DNA from: Acinetobacter sp. ASP199
GTDB taxonomy: Bacteria > Pseudomonadota > Gammaproteobacteria > Pseudomonadales > Moraxellaceae
DNA length: 64,000 nucleotides
NCBI RefSeq assembly: GCF_022700675.1
Contig: NZ_CP062182.1
Coordinates: 62,001 to 126,000, forward strand
Direction: 5' to 3'
Shown here: piece after piece, positions 53,312 through 63,024 of the stretch
How positions within the stretch are numbered: the first letter of the stretch is position 1
Layout of the letters: each line of letters starts with the position of its first letter
The notes under the pieces: model-generated
What the model was told of the DNA's origin: nothing
The model's input: the letters and a program-made list of their open reading frames with translations, nothing else
The model's database searches: none
Translations under genes and position numbers: made by a program

Positions 53312-54184
53312 TTAGAACTTAAACTTCACTCCAAGCCCATACACCCAATCTTTTTCGGAATTTGACCTGAGCTGATCATTTTCCCACAGACTTTCCTGCT
53401 CATAACGGTAGGCAATATCAATATAAGGCATGACCTGCTTCGTTATTTCATAACGGGTATTCAAACCCAATGCAGCTTCACGCAGTCCGGTCTTTTTTGG
53501 AAAAGGGGAACTATCATTTAAGATCGCTTCCACTTCACTATAAGGTTTTAGAATCAGTTTTTGAGTCAAAAGCAGGTCACGTTCAGTCTCAAAATTCAAT
53601 GCTACATAGTCATCCTGACCCACTTCCAGATAAGCTGAAGTTTCAAAGAAATATGGTGCCAGACCATGTAAACCAAGCACTGCATTCCAGTGTTCCTGTT
53701 TGGCATGTTGCTGGTTCACTTCAAGCAAATATTCCTGATATCCCAGCCCGGTCTGAACATCCCAGAAGTCTGAAACCATATGGCTATAGAGTATCTTGGC
53801 AGCGTATTCCTCTGGTCTGGACTCAGCCTTTTCAGCTTCCAGTTTAAGTACCAGCTTGTTTTCATCCGTACCGATTTTCAGTTCATTCTCTGACTGAAAT
53901 TTGCCATGACCATGTCCCGTGGTTTGCCAGCGCTGATCCAGTTCAAGCACATTATAAATCTGTCCACCATGCTCGTGTTTATGTTCATGGTCAGCCTTCT
54001 TTATCCTGTCAGTGGAAACAGATGGGGAGGGCTGCATATCTGTATGCTGCTGATGTTCATGAGTAGAGGCAAATTCTTGCATCATGGTGTGATCATGCTG
54101 CATCGTTTCGGCAAATGCGGTGGAACTCATCAGCAGGGTAACTGCCAATGACAGAGAGTGCTTCATTATTTTAATGATGTGCAT
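53312..54184 (-). CDS. copB: Copper resistance protein B
   Basis: Outer-membrane copper-binding protein. From the ATG at 54184 it has 290 residues: signal peptide (MKHSLSLAVTLLMSSTAFA), a His/Met-rich segment (HDHTMMQEF..HEHQQHTDM..DHEHKHEHGG, about residues 30-75) and a C-terminal beta-barrel ending VYGLGVKFKF. AAGGAG six bases upstream chooses this start; it overlaps the copA 3' end by 14 bases, implying coupling. Works with CopA in the periplasmic sequestration of copper. Confidence 0.93.
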   Translation of the reverse strand: MHIIKIMKHSLSLAVTLLMSSTAFAETMQHDHTMMQEFASTHEHQQHTDMQPSPSVSTDRIKKADHEHKHEHGGQIYNVLELDQRWQTTGHGHGKFQSENELKIGTDENKLVLKLEAEKAESRPEEYAAKILYSHMVSDFWDVQTGLGYQEYLLEVNQQHAKQEHWNAVLGLHGLAPYFFETSAYLEVGQDDYVALNFETERDLLLTQKLILKPYSEVEAILNDSSPFPKKTGLREAALGLNTRYEITKQVMPYIDIAYRYEQESLWENDQLRSNSEKDWVYGLGVKFKF

Positions 54185-55916
54185 GAGCATCTCCTTGTGG
54201 TTGAGCTGATTGTGGTTTAGCAGGCTGAGCATTGGTGTGATCATCATTAACCTGTGCCACGATCAGTTTGTTCATCATGCCCGCACTCATGTGATAGAGC
54301 AGGTGACAGTGAATTGACCATTCACCCAATTCATCGGCAGTCAGTAGCGCAGTGACCGTTTTGCCGGGTGGTACCACAATCGTGTGCTTGTTTGGCAGAT
54401 CACTCGCAAGCAGGCCATTTTCCAGTTGCATAAACATGCCATGCAGATGCATTGGATGCGCCATCATGCTGTCATTGATGAATTTCAACCGGATACGCTG
54501 ACCATACTTCACTTGTAAAGGTTCGGCTTCGCTATATTTCTTGCCATTGATGGTCCAGATGTAACGCTCCATATTGCCACCAAGACGGATCACCAGTTCC
54601 GATTCTGGTTCACGAACATCCTGCTGAGGAAATAAGGATTTCAGATCACGATACTGCAGGGCTTTATGCCCTAAAGGTGTGGACGCATTGGCCCAGCCTT
54701 CAACAGGTCTGGCAGGCTGTTCTTGTTCTGGCATGGAATGCGGTGCATGCAGATCATGTTGAGCAGGCTCATCATCTGAAGATTTTTCCGAATGCATGCT
54801 ATGACCAGCAGGTATATGGTATGGCATTTCGTGTTGTTCACCATGTCCCATATCCTGCATGGTTAATAAAGCACGGGGACGGGCTGCGGGTTGGCTGATG
54901 TGATGCGGCATGGCCTGTGTCTGGTCATGCAGGCTGCCCAAGGCAAAGCCAAAACGGTCAATTGATTCCGCCTGGATCTGATAGTGTGCTGCAGTGGGTT
55001 CTACAATCACGTCATAGGTTTCTGCGGCACCAATACGGAATTCATCAATACTGACCGGTTTAACCGGTTGGCCATCAGCACTGACCACAGTCATTTTCAG
55101 ATTTGGAATACGTACATCAAAAAAGGACATGGCTGCGGCATTGATAAAGCGTAGACGCACTTTTTCATTCGGCTGGAACGGCCCGGTCCAGTTCTGTTCA
55201 GGTGTTTTGCCATTGACCAGAAAAGTATAGCCGCTGACATCGGACAGGTCGGTTTTGAGCATGCGCATCTGGTTCCACATCTTGCGGTCTGACCAGGTGG
55301 CCTTAAGACCATCACGTTTGATCTGCTGCCAAATATCACCCACTGTTTCACGCTGGTTCTGGTAATAATCTGCTGATTTTTTCAGGTTATTCTGAATAGA
55401 CTGGCTGCTCTGTTCATGAAATTCTGAAAGCATCACCACATAATCCCGCTCAGTTTTTTCATGGGTAGGAATCGTATTTCGATTTTTAGGGTGAATCAGC
55501 AGCGCACCGTACAGCCCATCCTGTTCCTGACCTTTGGAATGGGCGTGATACCAGTAGGTACCATTCTGGCGTACCTTGAAGCGGTAGCTAAATTTCTGTC
55601 CGGGCTTAATGCCATGAAATCCGTTAAAGCCAGGCACACCATCCATCAGGCCGGGTAATAACAGGCCGTGCCAGTGCAGCGAGGTATCCTGATTGTTCAG
55701 GTTGTTTTGTACATGAATAATTGCTTCATCGCCCTCTGTAAATTCAAGTGTCGGAGCCGGGAACTGGCCGTTGACAGTAATACGCTGTACAGGTTTCCCG
55801 GTCAGATTGAGTTTACCTTCAGCAATAATCAGATGGTATTCCTTCACTGCGGCAAAAGCAGAGGAAGAGATCACACATAAGCCTACAAGCAGGCTGTGAC
55901 GAAATTTGATAGACAT
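54171..55916 (-). CDS. copA: Copper resistance multicopper oxidase
   Basis: Periplasmic multicopper oxidase, 581 residues; signal peptide at 1-22. Copper ligands: HWHG (81-84), HAH (124-126), HPMHLHG (487-493) and HCHLLYHMSAGM (536-547), giving the type 1 and trinuclear centres. A Met/His-rich stretch at about 350-395 (MQDMGHGEQHEM, GHSMHSE, HAPHSM) is the usual Cu(I)-binding insert of CopA/PcoA. Second gene of a three-gene operon. Export route (Tat or Sec) is unclear because the signal lacks a twin arginine. Confidence 0.95.
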   Translation of the reverse strand: MSIKFRHSLLVGLCVISSSAFAAVKEYHLIIAEGKLNLTGKPVQRITVNGQFPAPTLEFTEGDEAIIHVQNNLNNQDTSLHWHGLLLPGLMDGVPGFNGFHGIKPGQKFSYRFKVRQNGTYWYHAHSKGQEQDGLYGALLIHPKNRNTIPTHEKTERDYVVMLSEFHEQSSQSIQNNLKKSADYYQNQRETVGDIWQQIKRDGLKATWSDRKMWNQMRMLKTDLSDVSGYTFLVNGKTPEQNWTGPFQPNEKVRLRFINAAAMSFFDVRIPNLKMTVVSADGQPVKPVSIDEFRIGAAETYDVIVEPTAAHYQIQAESIDRFGFALGSLHDQTQAMPHHISQPAARPRALLTMQDMGHGEQHEMPYHIPAGHSMHSEKSSDDEPAQHDLHAPHSMPEQEQPARPVEGWANASTPLGHKALQYRDLKSLFPQQDVREPESELVIRLGGNMERYIWTINGKKYSEAEPLQVKYGQRIRLKFINDSMMAHPMHLHGMFMQLENGLLASDLPNKHTIVVPPGKTVTALLTADELGEWSIHCHLLYHMSAGMMNKLIVAQVNDDHTNAQPAKPQSAQPQGDAHAHH

Positions 55917-55958
55917 AACTTGATCCTGAAATTTATTAAAAATATTTAAAAATTCGGA

Positions 55959-56375
55959 TCAGGCTTTGGGAGGGCGGAGAATATCTTGCCAGTAACCGCT
56001 AAGGTGACGGGCAGTATAAGGGAAAGAAAGTTCGGTGTTGGCTTCGTAGGATTGCAACGTAGTCAATGGCTGCGGTTCAGTATTTAACCAGCTCATCATG
56101 CTCTGGCAGGCACTAAAGCTGCAATCGAGACATTCATGTTGTTGAGTCGAAGCTTGATTATCACAGTGTTGAGAAGCGGGAACATGCATTGCATGTTCTA
56201 TGGCAGCCATCTGTGTGGTGTGCTTATCACCATGTACCATTTGTTTGGCACAAGGCTGTTGTTGCATTTGAATCAGATGCATGGCGTTCGCGGATGCTAC
56301 AGAAATAGCACCCCAGCCGATGGCAAAAACCATCAGCAGGATAAACCAGGCCTGTTGAAAAAAGCGTTGCAGCAC
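55959..56375 (-). CDS. Small His/Met/Cys-rich membrane-anchored protein of the copper operon
   Basis: 138 residues: an N-terminal membrane or signal segment (about 8-28), then a mature part with many potential copper ligands (CAKQMVHGDKHTTQMAAIEH, HECLDCSFSACQSMM). No family recognised with certainty; similar CopL/DUF2946-like proteins precede copA in other gammaproteobacteria. Start is GTG 56375 with AAGGTG five bases upstream. First gene of the operon, 42 bases before copA, behind a good promoter at 56412. Confidence 0.7.
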   Translation of the reverse strand: MLQRFFQQAWFILLMVFAIGWGAISVASANAMHLIQMQQQPCAKQMVHGDKHTTQMAAIEHAMHVPASQHCDNQASTQQHECLDCSFSACQSMMSWLNTEPQPLTTLQSYEANTELSFPYTARHLSGYWQDILRPPKA

Positions 56376-56411
56376 GAAGCACCTTGAATCGCAGAATGCG
56401 TATTATTTTTA

Positions 56412-56440
56412 AGCATAAAAGTTCTGCAGGGATTTGACAA
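56412..56440 (-). promoter_or_regulatory. Sigma-70 promoter of the copper operon
   Basis: On the minus strand TTGTCA (56435-56440), a 17-base spacer and TATGCT (56412-56417). Copper-responsive control would be expected, but no cop box is clearly seen. Confidence 0.5.
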
Positions 56441-56547
56441 TCATGTAGGATCACCTAACGATATAGATGGCTTAAATATTTCAGAGAAGCTGGAAGATTT
56501 ATTTTAAAAATTAGAAAGCTTTTGATGATAACCCAGGACTATTCCGA

Positions 56548-56757
56548 TCAATCATCTTTGTGGGTTTGCTGTGCTTCCTCACATTTTTTACAGTTCAGTT
56601 TTAGGCCCAATTTTTCCCTTCGGCCTGCTTCCGTCATGACCCAGGGACGATTTTGCCAAGGCGGATCATGCCGCACATGCTGACCATGTCCACAGGCAAG
56701 CTCAGCGACCCAATGATTTTCCTCATCTAAATGAAAACCGACAATAGCTTGCAGCAT
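56548..56757 (-). CDS. DUF3565 protein
   Basis: 69 residues: MLQAIVGFHLDEENHWVAEL, then ACGHGQHVRHDPPWQNRPWV and a C-terminal CKKC. The pattern of one Cys-Gly-His-Gly-Gln-His block plus a CxxC is that of DUF3565 and suggests a small metal-binding protein; function unknown. GGAG seven bases upstream of ATG 56757 sets the start, although the frame is open upstream to 56853. Divergent from gshB. Confidence 0.85.
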   Translation of the reverse strand: MLQAIVGFHLDEENHWVAELACGHGQHVRHDPPWQNRPWVMTEAGRREKLGLKLNCKKCEEAQQTHKDD

Positions 56758-56874
56758 CTTTCGCTCCACCCTTAACACAAGAATGCATACATACTCATGC
56801 AAAATCTGAATAAACAAAAGAATAATCTCGGCTATACTCATTGCCAAATTCATTTTGAGAAAAGAGCCAAAGAT

Positions 56875-57822
56875 ATGCGCGTACTTGTTGTGATGGATCC
56901 CATCGAAAATGTAAACCTGAAGAAAGATTCAACCATGGCGATGCTTTGGGCAGCCGCACGCCGTGGTCATGAACTGGGTTACGCATTACAGCAAGATTTG
57001 TATATTGATCAGGGCAAAGCATTTGGTTTGATTTCACCACTACAGGTGTTTGAAGACTACAATCATTACTATGAATTAGGTGAAAAGCGTAAAGAATCCA
57101 TCGCAGCATATGACGTGGTACTCATGCGTAAAGATCCACCTTTCGACATGAATTTTGTCTACGCAACTTATATTCTGGAGCAGGCAGAACGTGAAGGTGC
57201 CTGGATCATTAACAAGCCGCAAAGCCTGCGTGACTGCAATGAAAAGCTGTTTGCCACCCAGTTCCCCGAACTGCAGGTACCAACATTAGTGACTTCACAA
57301 CAAAGTCTGATTCGTGAATTCATTAAAGAACATGGTGATGTCATTGTTAAGCCTCTAGATGGTATGGGGGGGATGGGGATTTTCCGTCTGTATCAGGATG
57401 GGGTAAATATTGGTTCGACCATCGAAATCCTGACCAATCATGGGACTCAGCCAATTATGGCGCAGCGTTATATTCCTGAAATTGTTGAAGGGGATAAACG
57501 TATCCTGATGGTGAATGGTGAGCCGGTGCCTTACTGTCTGGCACGTATTCCACAAAATGGTGAAGTGCGTGGTAACCTGGCAGCAGGCGGTCTGGGTGAG
57601 GCACGACCTCTAACTGAAAATGACAAGGCAATTGCTGCAAAAGTTGGTCCATTTTTACGTGAAAAAGGTCTGGTCTTTGTAGGCCTAGATGTAATTGGTA
57701 ACTATGTTACTGAGATCAATGTGACCAGCCCAACCTGTATCCGTGAAATTGATACACAGTTTGGTACCTCGATTGCGGATGGCCTGTTTGATGTGCTGGA
57801 AGCGGGTGTCGATCAGGCCTAA
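56875..57822 (+). CDS. gshB: Glutathione synthetase
   Basis: Second step of glutathione synthesis; ATP-grasp enzyme. From ATG 56875 it has 315 residues, the E. coli length. MRVLVVMDPIENVNLKKDST is the standard N-terminus, so the frame extension to 56797 is not used. The ATP loop KPLDGMGGMGIFR, IPEIVEGDKRIL and INVTSPTCIREID are intact. Monocistronic; terminator at 57836. gshA is 30 kb away. Confidence 0.97.
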   Translation: MRVLVVMDPIENVNLKKDSTMAMLWAAARRGHELGYALQQDLYIDQGKAFGLISPLQVFEDYNHYYELGEKRKESIAAYDVVLMRKDPPFDMNFVYATYILEQAEREGAWIINKPQSLRDCNEKLFATQFPELQVPTLVTSQQSLIREFIKEHGDVIVKPLDGMGGMGIFRLYQDGVNIGSTIEILTNHGTQPIMAQRYIPEIVEGDKRILMVNGEPVPYCLARIPQNGEVRGNLAAGGLGEARPLTENDKAIAAKVGPFLREKGLVFVGLDVIGNYVTEINVTSPTCIREIDTQFGTSIADGLFDVLEAGVDQA

Positions 57823-57835
57823 GCTTTGCAGTTAT

Positions 57836-57866
57836 AAAAAAAGAGCCTCTATTGAGGCTCTTTTTT
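57836..57866. terminator. Bidirectional terminator between gshB and an MFS gene
   Basis: AAAAAAGAGCCTC-TATT-GAGGCTCTTTTTT; it ends at the convergent permease stop codon. Confidence 0.92.
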
Positions 57867-59064
57867 ATTTCCCATGACGTTGGAACAGATAGCTGCTCAT
57901 TACTAGACCGAGTATCGACAGGCAGGCGGTAACCATTGCAATATTGGCCCATTGTCCGGTCGCAGAAACCAATGATGCACTGAGTGGCGGGACAAAAAAT
58001 TGTGCAAATGCTGAAATTTGGAGAACCAGACCGACACTGGCGGCCGCAGCATTGGCGCGTGGTGCATATTTCAGGGTAATAGCAAAAACAGTGGTAGGAA
58101 TAATCCCGCCGACCAGTGAAAACAGCACAGCACTCAATACCTGTAATTCCAGCAGCAACCAGGAACGAGCAGCAAAGGCCAAAAAGCTGGTCAGCATCAT
58201 GCTGATAAAGCCAGTCCAGAGCAGGTTTTTGGGCTGCCAGCCATGTTGCAACAGCATACCGGCACCAAAGGTACCGCCCAGATTGGAAACCACGACCAGT
58301 GAGGCCAGCATACCTGCGGTTTTTAAATCAATCTGATTCGCGACATACATACTCGGTAAAAAGCCGATCACAGTCAGCCACTGACTGGTATAACAGGCAA
58401 AAATCACTGCCAGACATAAAATGGGGGGATGAGTTATGGTGACCCGTACAATTTCCCAGAAAGAAGAGCTTGCAGCCGGTGATGCTGCTGTTTGAGGGGT
58501 AGCTACCTGCGGTTCAAGGTGTAGATAGCGATGTACCATGAAGGCAATCAACAGACATACTCCACCGAGTAAAACCCAGATGGTCTGCCAGTGCAGCCAT
58601 TCCAGCAATACCGGAATACACAGAACGGCTAGACTCACGCCCACACCCATATAGGAACTCCATAGTCCCATCTTGAAATTCAGATGTTCTGGTCGGCTGA
58701 TCCGTTTCAGAATTGCGGGTGCACATAGGGAAATGGTCAGAAAACCAATGCCTTCGGTAAAACGAAAAAAATATAATGCAGCGACATGCTGAATCCAGAG
58801 TCCGGCAATACTGCTGAACCCCAGAATCGTCAGTGCCAGAATCAGGCAGCGTTTTAGACCAAATTTTTCAGAGAATGCCCCAATACTGAGAGCAAACAGC
58901 ATGCCTGCACCCTGAACCAGAGACAGGGAGAAACCCGCTTGGGTAAAGCTGAGGCCTAAGTCCTGCTGCAAAATTGGAATTACGGCAGAGAGCTTGCCGA
59001 CATGAATGGCGGCCAGATAACCTGCCAGGATCACCCAGCTGTCATGCACTGAAATTTTTGACAT
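57865..59064 (-). CDS. MFS transporter, CynX/NimT-like
   Basis: 399 residues, 12 hydrophobic segments. The A-like loop after helix 2 reads GAFSEKFGLKRCLIL, and the N-terminal SKISVHDSWVILAGYLAAIHVGKLSA and FGFTEGIGFLTI-type segments (RFTEGIGFLTISLCAPAILKR) suggest the NimT/CynX group of small-anion or drug permeases. Substrate unknown. Monocistronic; its stop lies within the gshB terminator. Confidence 0.75.
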   Translation of the reverse strand: MSKISVHDSWVILAGYLAAIHVGKLSAVIPILQQDLGLSFTQAGFSLSLVQGAGMLFALSIGAFSEKFGLKRCLILALTILGFSSIAGLWIQHVAALYFFRFTEGIGFLTISLCAPAILKRISRPEHLNFKMGLWSSYMGVGVSLAVLCIPVLLEWLHWQTIWVLLGGVCLLIAFMVHRYLHLEPQVATPQTAASPAASSSFWEIVRVTITHPPILCLAVIFACYTSQWLTVIGFLPSMYVANQIDLKTAGMLASLVVVSNLGGTFGAGMLLQHGWQPKNLLWTGFISMMLTSFLAFAARSWLLLELQVLSAVLFSLVGGIIPTTVFAITLKYAPRANAAAASVGLVLQISAFAQFFVPPLSASLVSATGQWANIAMVTACLSILGLVMSSYLFQRHGK

Positions 59065-59476
59065 CTGTTATCACTTTATCTATTAAATCAATTCATTAAA
59101 GAATTTATGGGATTTCTGTAGTGTATAAATAACATAGAAATAGAGTAAACTTCATGCTGTTTAGACCTAAGTTTATGTCTGAAAATCAGTGATAAGTATT
59201 GTAATCTCTTCGCCTTATCTTGGTATAAAATCCTTTTTATATTCATAAAAAAGAAATCATTGAAATCAAGCGATAAAATCCAGTTTTTTTCTGAAAATTG
59301 AATAAAAATGCAGACCTGATTATAAATACAGTTTAAACTTTAAAATCGTGTGAAAAAAAACAATGAACCGCTCGTTGAAATAAAGTAAATAAACTTTCAT
59401 GGCTTAACGATTGTGATTACAATTGATGACTTAAATCACATATCCTGTTTATATTTTAGAATTGAAGAATTAGACC
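59065..59476. other. 412-base AT-rich region upstream of murG
   Basis: No gene, RNA or hairpin recognised. It contains the promoters for the MFS gene (minus) and for the murG-ftsA cluster (plus), which I cannot place with confidence. Confidence 0.4.
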
Positions 59477-60574
59477 GTGACCGACGCTCAGCAAAAACAG
59501 CCTAAACATGTCATGATGATGGCCGCAGGTACCGGTGGACATGTATTTCCAGCGTTAGCCGTTGCAAAAGACTTAGAACAACAGGGGATCGAAGTGTCTT
59601 GGTTGGCAACGCCGGCGGGCATGGAAAACCGACTGTTAAAAAACCATAATATTCCAATTTATCAGATTGATATCCAAGGCGTGCGCGGCAATGGCGTGGT
59701 ACGTAAATTGGCTGCACCGTTTAAAATTTTAAAAGCTACCCTCAGCGCCATGAAATATATGAAGCAGCTGAAAGTGGATGCTGTGGCTGGTTTTGGTGGC
59801 TATGTCGCCGGTCCAGGCGGTCTGGCAGCGCGGATGCTGGGCATTCCCGTGATTATTCATGAGCAAAATGCTGTAGCCGGTTTTACCAATACCCAGCTGT
59901 CTCGTATTGCTAAAAAAGTCTGTCAGGCATTTCCAAATACTTTTCCTGCCCAAGATAAAATTGTCACCACGGGCAATCCGGTACGTAAAGAAATTACTGA
60001 AATTCTCAATCCATCCTGGCGTTATCAGGAACGGGAGAAAGCCGGTCAGCCACTGCGTATTTTAATCGTCGGTGGTTCACTGGGAGCACAGGCACTCAAT
60101 GAATGTGTGCCTGAAGCTTTAAAACAGCTGAATGTTCCATTGAATGTTTATCATCAGTGTGGTCAAAATCATGCGGATGCGACGCGGGCCCGTTATGCTG
60201 ATGCACCTGCAACTTTAAATGTGGAAGTGCAGCCGTTTATTGAAGATATGGCACAGGCGTATAGCGATGCGGATTTAATTATCTGCCGTGCCGGTGCGTT
60301 GACTGTCACTGAAATTTCTACAGCAGGCGTGGCAGCGATTTTTGTGCCATTACCAAGTGCGGTGGATGACCACCAGACTGCCAATGCCCGATTCCTGGCA
60401 AATCTTGGTGCAGCGAAAATCTGCCCGCAAGCCACAATGACCCCAGACAGTTTAAAAGCGCTGCTAGAACCGATGCTGAATCGCCAACTTCTTATGGAAA
60501 TGGCTGTAAAAGCACGCCAGCAGGCTCAACCAGATGCAACCCAACACGTGGTTCGTTTAATTCAAGAATTGTAA
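59477..60574 (+). CDS. murG: UDP-GlcNAc:undecaprenyl-PP-MurNAc-pentapeptide GlcNAc transferase
   Basis: Makes lipid II on the inner face of the cytoplasmic membrane. 365 residues, GT-B fold: MMAAGTGGHVFPALAVA (G loop 1), GFGGYVAGPGGLAA, IHEQNAVAGFTN and GGSLGAQALNE (G loop 3), ICRAGALTVTEI. Start is GTG 59477; a later ATG at 59510 would cut into nothing essential but leaves the usual spacer shorter. First of murG-murC-ddlB-ftsQ-ftsA, a group separate from any mra genes here. Confidence 0.96.
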   Translation: MTDAQQKQPKHVMMMAAGTGGHVFPALAVAKDLEQQGIEVSWLATPAGMENRLLKNHNIPIYQIDIQGVRGNGVVRKLAAPFKILKATLSAMKYMKQLKVDAVAGFGGYVAGPGGLAARMLGIPVIIHEQNAVAGFTNTQLSRIAKKVCQAFPNTFPAQDKIVTTGNPVRKEITEILNPSWRYQEREKAGQPLRILIVGGSLGAQALNECVPEALKQLNVPLNVYHQCGQNHADATRARYADAPATLNVEVQPFIEDMAQAYSDADLIICRAGALTVTEISTAGVAAIFVPLPSAVDDHQTANARFLANLGAAKICPQATMTPDSLKALLEPMLNRQLLMEMAVKARQQAQPDATQHVVRLIQEL

Positions 60575-60586
60575 ACCGAGTAAATT

Positions 60587-62035
60587 ATGTCTCCATCAAC
60601 TCCAGCTGACCAAGCGAAAAAATTAATCAAAGTGCCAGAAATGCGCCGTATCAAACACATTCATTTTGTGGGGATCGGCGGTGCTGGCATGTGTGGTATT
60701 GCTGAAGTATTGAAAAACCAGGGCTACCAAGTTTCTGGTTCAGATATTAAAGCGTCTAAAACCACTGCTCAGCTGGAAGAAAACGGAATTAAGGTTTACA
60801 TCGGTCATGCCACTGAAAATATTCAGGGTGCCAATGTCATTGTGGTTTCAACCGCAATTGATGCTGAAAATCCGGAAATTAAGACTGCGATTGAAAAGCG
60901 TATTCCAGTAGTTCGCCGTGCTGAAATGCTGGGTGAATTGATGCGTTATCGTCATGGTATTGCTGTAGCAGGTACTCACGGTAAAACGACAACGACCAGT
61001 CTGGTGACTTGTATGTTGGCCGAAGAAAATCTTGATCCAACCTATGTGATCGGTGGTTTGCTCAACCGTACTGGTGTAAATGCCGCATTGGGTGCCAGCC
61101 GTTATATCGTGGCAGAAGCAGATGAATCAGATGCTTCTTTCCTGCACCTGCAGCCAATGGCGACGATTGTCACCAATATTGATGCTGATCATATGGATAC
61201 TTATGGCGGCAGCTTTGATGTACTGAAAGATACTTTCGTTCAGTTCCTGCAAAAACTCCCGTTCTACGGTCTGGCTGTGGTGTGTGGGGATGATGCCAAT
61301 ATTCGCGAAATCATGCCGCGGATTGGTCGTCCACTCATTACCTATGGTTTCAATGAAGATAATGACATCCGTGCAGTCGATGTTGAACAAGACGGTATGC
61401 AGTCACACTTTACGGTATTGCGTAAAGATCGTGAGCCGTTGCGTGTCACCATCAACATGCCAGGTGCGCACAATATTCTGAATTCACTGGCAGCAATTGG
61501 TATTGCAACGGATGAAGGCGTTTCTGATGCTGCGATTTGCCGTGCCTTAGAAAGCTTTAGCGGTGTTGGTCGTCGCTTCCAGGTGCAAGGTCAATTTGAA
61601 CTTGAAGGCGGTGATGTGAAGCTGGTGGATGACTATGGTCACCATCCTAAAGAAGTTGAAGCAACCATCAAGGCGGCACGTGCCAGCCATCCAGACCGTC
61701 GTCTGGTGATGATGTTCCAGCCGCACCGTTTCAGCCGTACCCGTGACTGCTTTGAAGACTTTGTTGATGTATTATCGACTGTAGATCAGTTGTTATTACT
61801 GGAAGTTTATCCAGCAGGGGAGAAGCCAATCGTGGGTGCGGATAGTCGTGCTCTGGCACGCAGTATTCGTCTGCGTGGCGAGGTAGAGCCGATTCTGGTT
61901 GATCCGGTTGAAGGAAACCTCAGCAATGTCATGAAAAATGTGCTACAAGCAAATGACCTGCTGCTGACTCAAGGTGCCGGTAATGTAGGTGCAATTTCAA
62001 TTGAACTTGCTCAGAATCATCTGTATGTAAAATAG
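60587..62035 (+). CDS. murC: UDP-N-acetylmuramate-L-alanine ligase
   Basis: Adds L-Ala to UDP-MurNAc. 482 residues, three-domain Mur ligase: [17 protein letters not shown] (Rossmann domain), [19 protein letters not shown] (P-loop), [21 protein letters not shown] and FQPHRFSRT. Twelve bases after murG, so co-transcribed. Confidence 0.97.
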   Translation: MSPSTPADQAKKLIKVPEMRRIKHIHFVGIGGAGMCGIAEVLKNQGYQVSGSDIKASKTTAQLEENGIKVYIGHATENIQGANVIVVSTAIDAENPEIKTAIEKRIPVVRRAEMLGELMRYRHGIAVAGTHGKTTTTSLVTCMLAEENLDPTYVIGGLLNRTGVNAALGASRYIVAEADESDASFLHLQPMATIVTNIDADHMDTYGGSFDVLKDTFVQFLQKLPFYGLAVVCGDDANIREIMPRIGRPLITYGFNEDNDIRAVDVEQDGMQSHFTVLRKDREPLRVTINMPGAHNILNSLAAIGIATDEGVSDAAICRALESFSGVGRRFQVQGQFELEGGDVKLVDDYGHHPKEVEATIKAARASHPDRRLVMMFQPHRFSRTRDCFEDFVDVLSTVDQLLLLEVYPAGEKPIVGADSRALARSIRLRGEVEPILVDPVEGNLSNVMKNVLQANDLLLTQGAGNVGAISIELAQNHLYVK

Positions 62036-62091
62036 TCACTGCGTGTGGCTCAGATAGAATTGACCAGATTTAAAAGTTTAAGGATATAAAC

Positions 62092-63021
62092 GTGTCAAAT
62101 GCTTCAAAATTCGGAAAAGTTGCCGTATTGCTTGGTGGTAAATCTGCAGAGCGTGAGGTTTCGCTAGACAGTGGTACGGCAGTGCTTGAGGCATTGCTGC
62201 GTTCTGGGGTGAATGCCGAAGGTTTCGATCCTCAAGAACGTAGCATCACGGAACTGACGGCTTATGACCGTGCTTTTATCGTGCTACATGGTCGTGGCGG
62301 TGAAGATGGCCAGATTCAAGGTGCACTGGAATGGCTGAATATTCCTTATACCGGTACAGGTGTACAAGGTTCAGCGATTGGGATGGACAAGGTCAAAACC
62401 AAGCAGGTTTGGCAAGGTTCAGAACTACCAACAGCACCATACCGTATTGTGAGCAAAGATTCGAATGCTGAAGAAATCGTTGCAGCCTTGGGTTTGCCAT
62501 TGATTATCAAGCCAGTGCATGAAGGCTCAAGCATTGGTATGAGCAAGGTTGAGAAAATCGAAGACTTTGCCACTGCAATTGCGAAAGCAACTGAACATGA
62601 TGCGATCGTGATGGCAGAAAAGTGGATCACCGGGCGTGAGTTCACGATTGTGCTGTTAAACGGTCAGGCACTTCCTGTGATTCGTTTGCAACCACCAGAA
62701 GATGTCGCTTTTTATGACTATGAAGCGAAATATAACCGTAATGACGTGCAGTACGGCATTCCATGTGGTCTAAGCGAAACTGAAGAAAAAGACCTGCAAG
62801 CCTTGGCTTTACGGGCTTTCCAGGCGGTAGGTGCAAGTGGCTGGGGACGTATTGATGCCATGCAGGATCAGGACGGTAAGTTCTGGTTACTTGAAGTGAA
62901 TACAGTACCGGGTATGACCAGTCACTCCTTGGTGCCAAAAGCGGCAGCAGCAGTGGGGTATAGTTTTGAAGCATTATGTGTGGCGATTCTGGAACAAACC
63001 CTGAACGGTGCGGCTCACTAA
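62092..63021 (+). CDS. ddlB: D-alanine-D-alanine ligase
   Basis: Makes the D-Ala-D-Ala dipeptide of peptidoglycan precursors; target of cycloserine. 309 residues, ATP-grasp. KVAVLLGGKSAEREVSLDSG, VLHGRGGEDGQIQG, KPVHEGSSIGMSKV and LEVNTVPGMTSHSLVPKAA are present. Start GTG 62092 with AAGGA seven bases upstream. Confidence 0.97.
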   Translation: MSNASKFGKVAVLLGGKSAEREVSLDSGTAVLEALLRSGVNAEGFDPQERSITELTAYDRAFIVLHGRGGEDGQIQGALEWLNIPYTGTGVQGSAIGMDKVKTKQVWQGSELPTAPYRIVSKDSNAEEIVAALGLPLIIKPVHEGSSIGMSKVEKIEDFATAIAKATEHDAIVMAEKWITGREFTIVLLNGQALPVIRLQPPEDVAFYDYEAKYNRNDVQYGIPCGLSETEEKDLQALALRAFQAVGASGWGRIDAMQDQDGKFWLLEVNTVPGMTSHSLVPKAAAAVGYSFEALCVAILEQTLNGAAH

Positions 63022-63024
63022 GAT

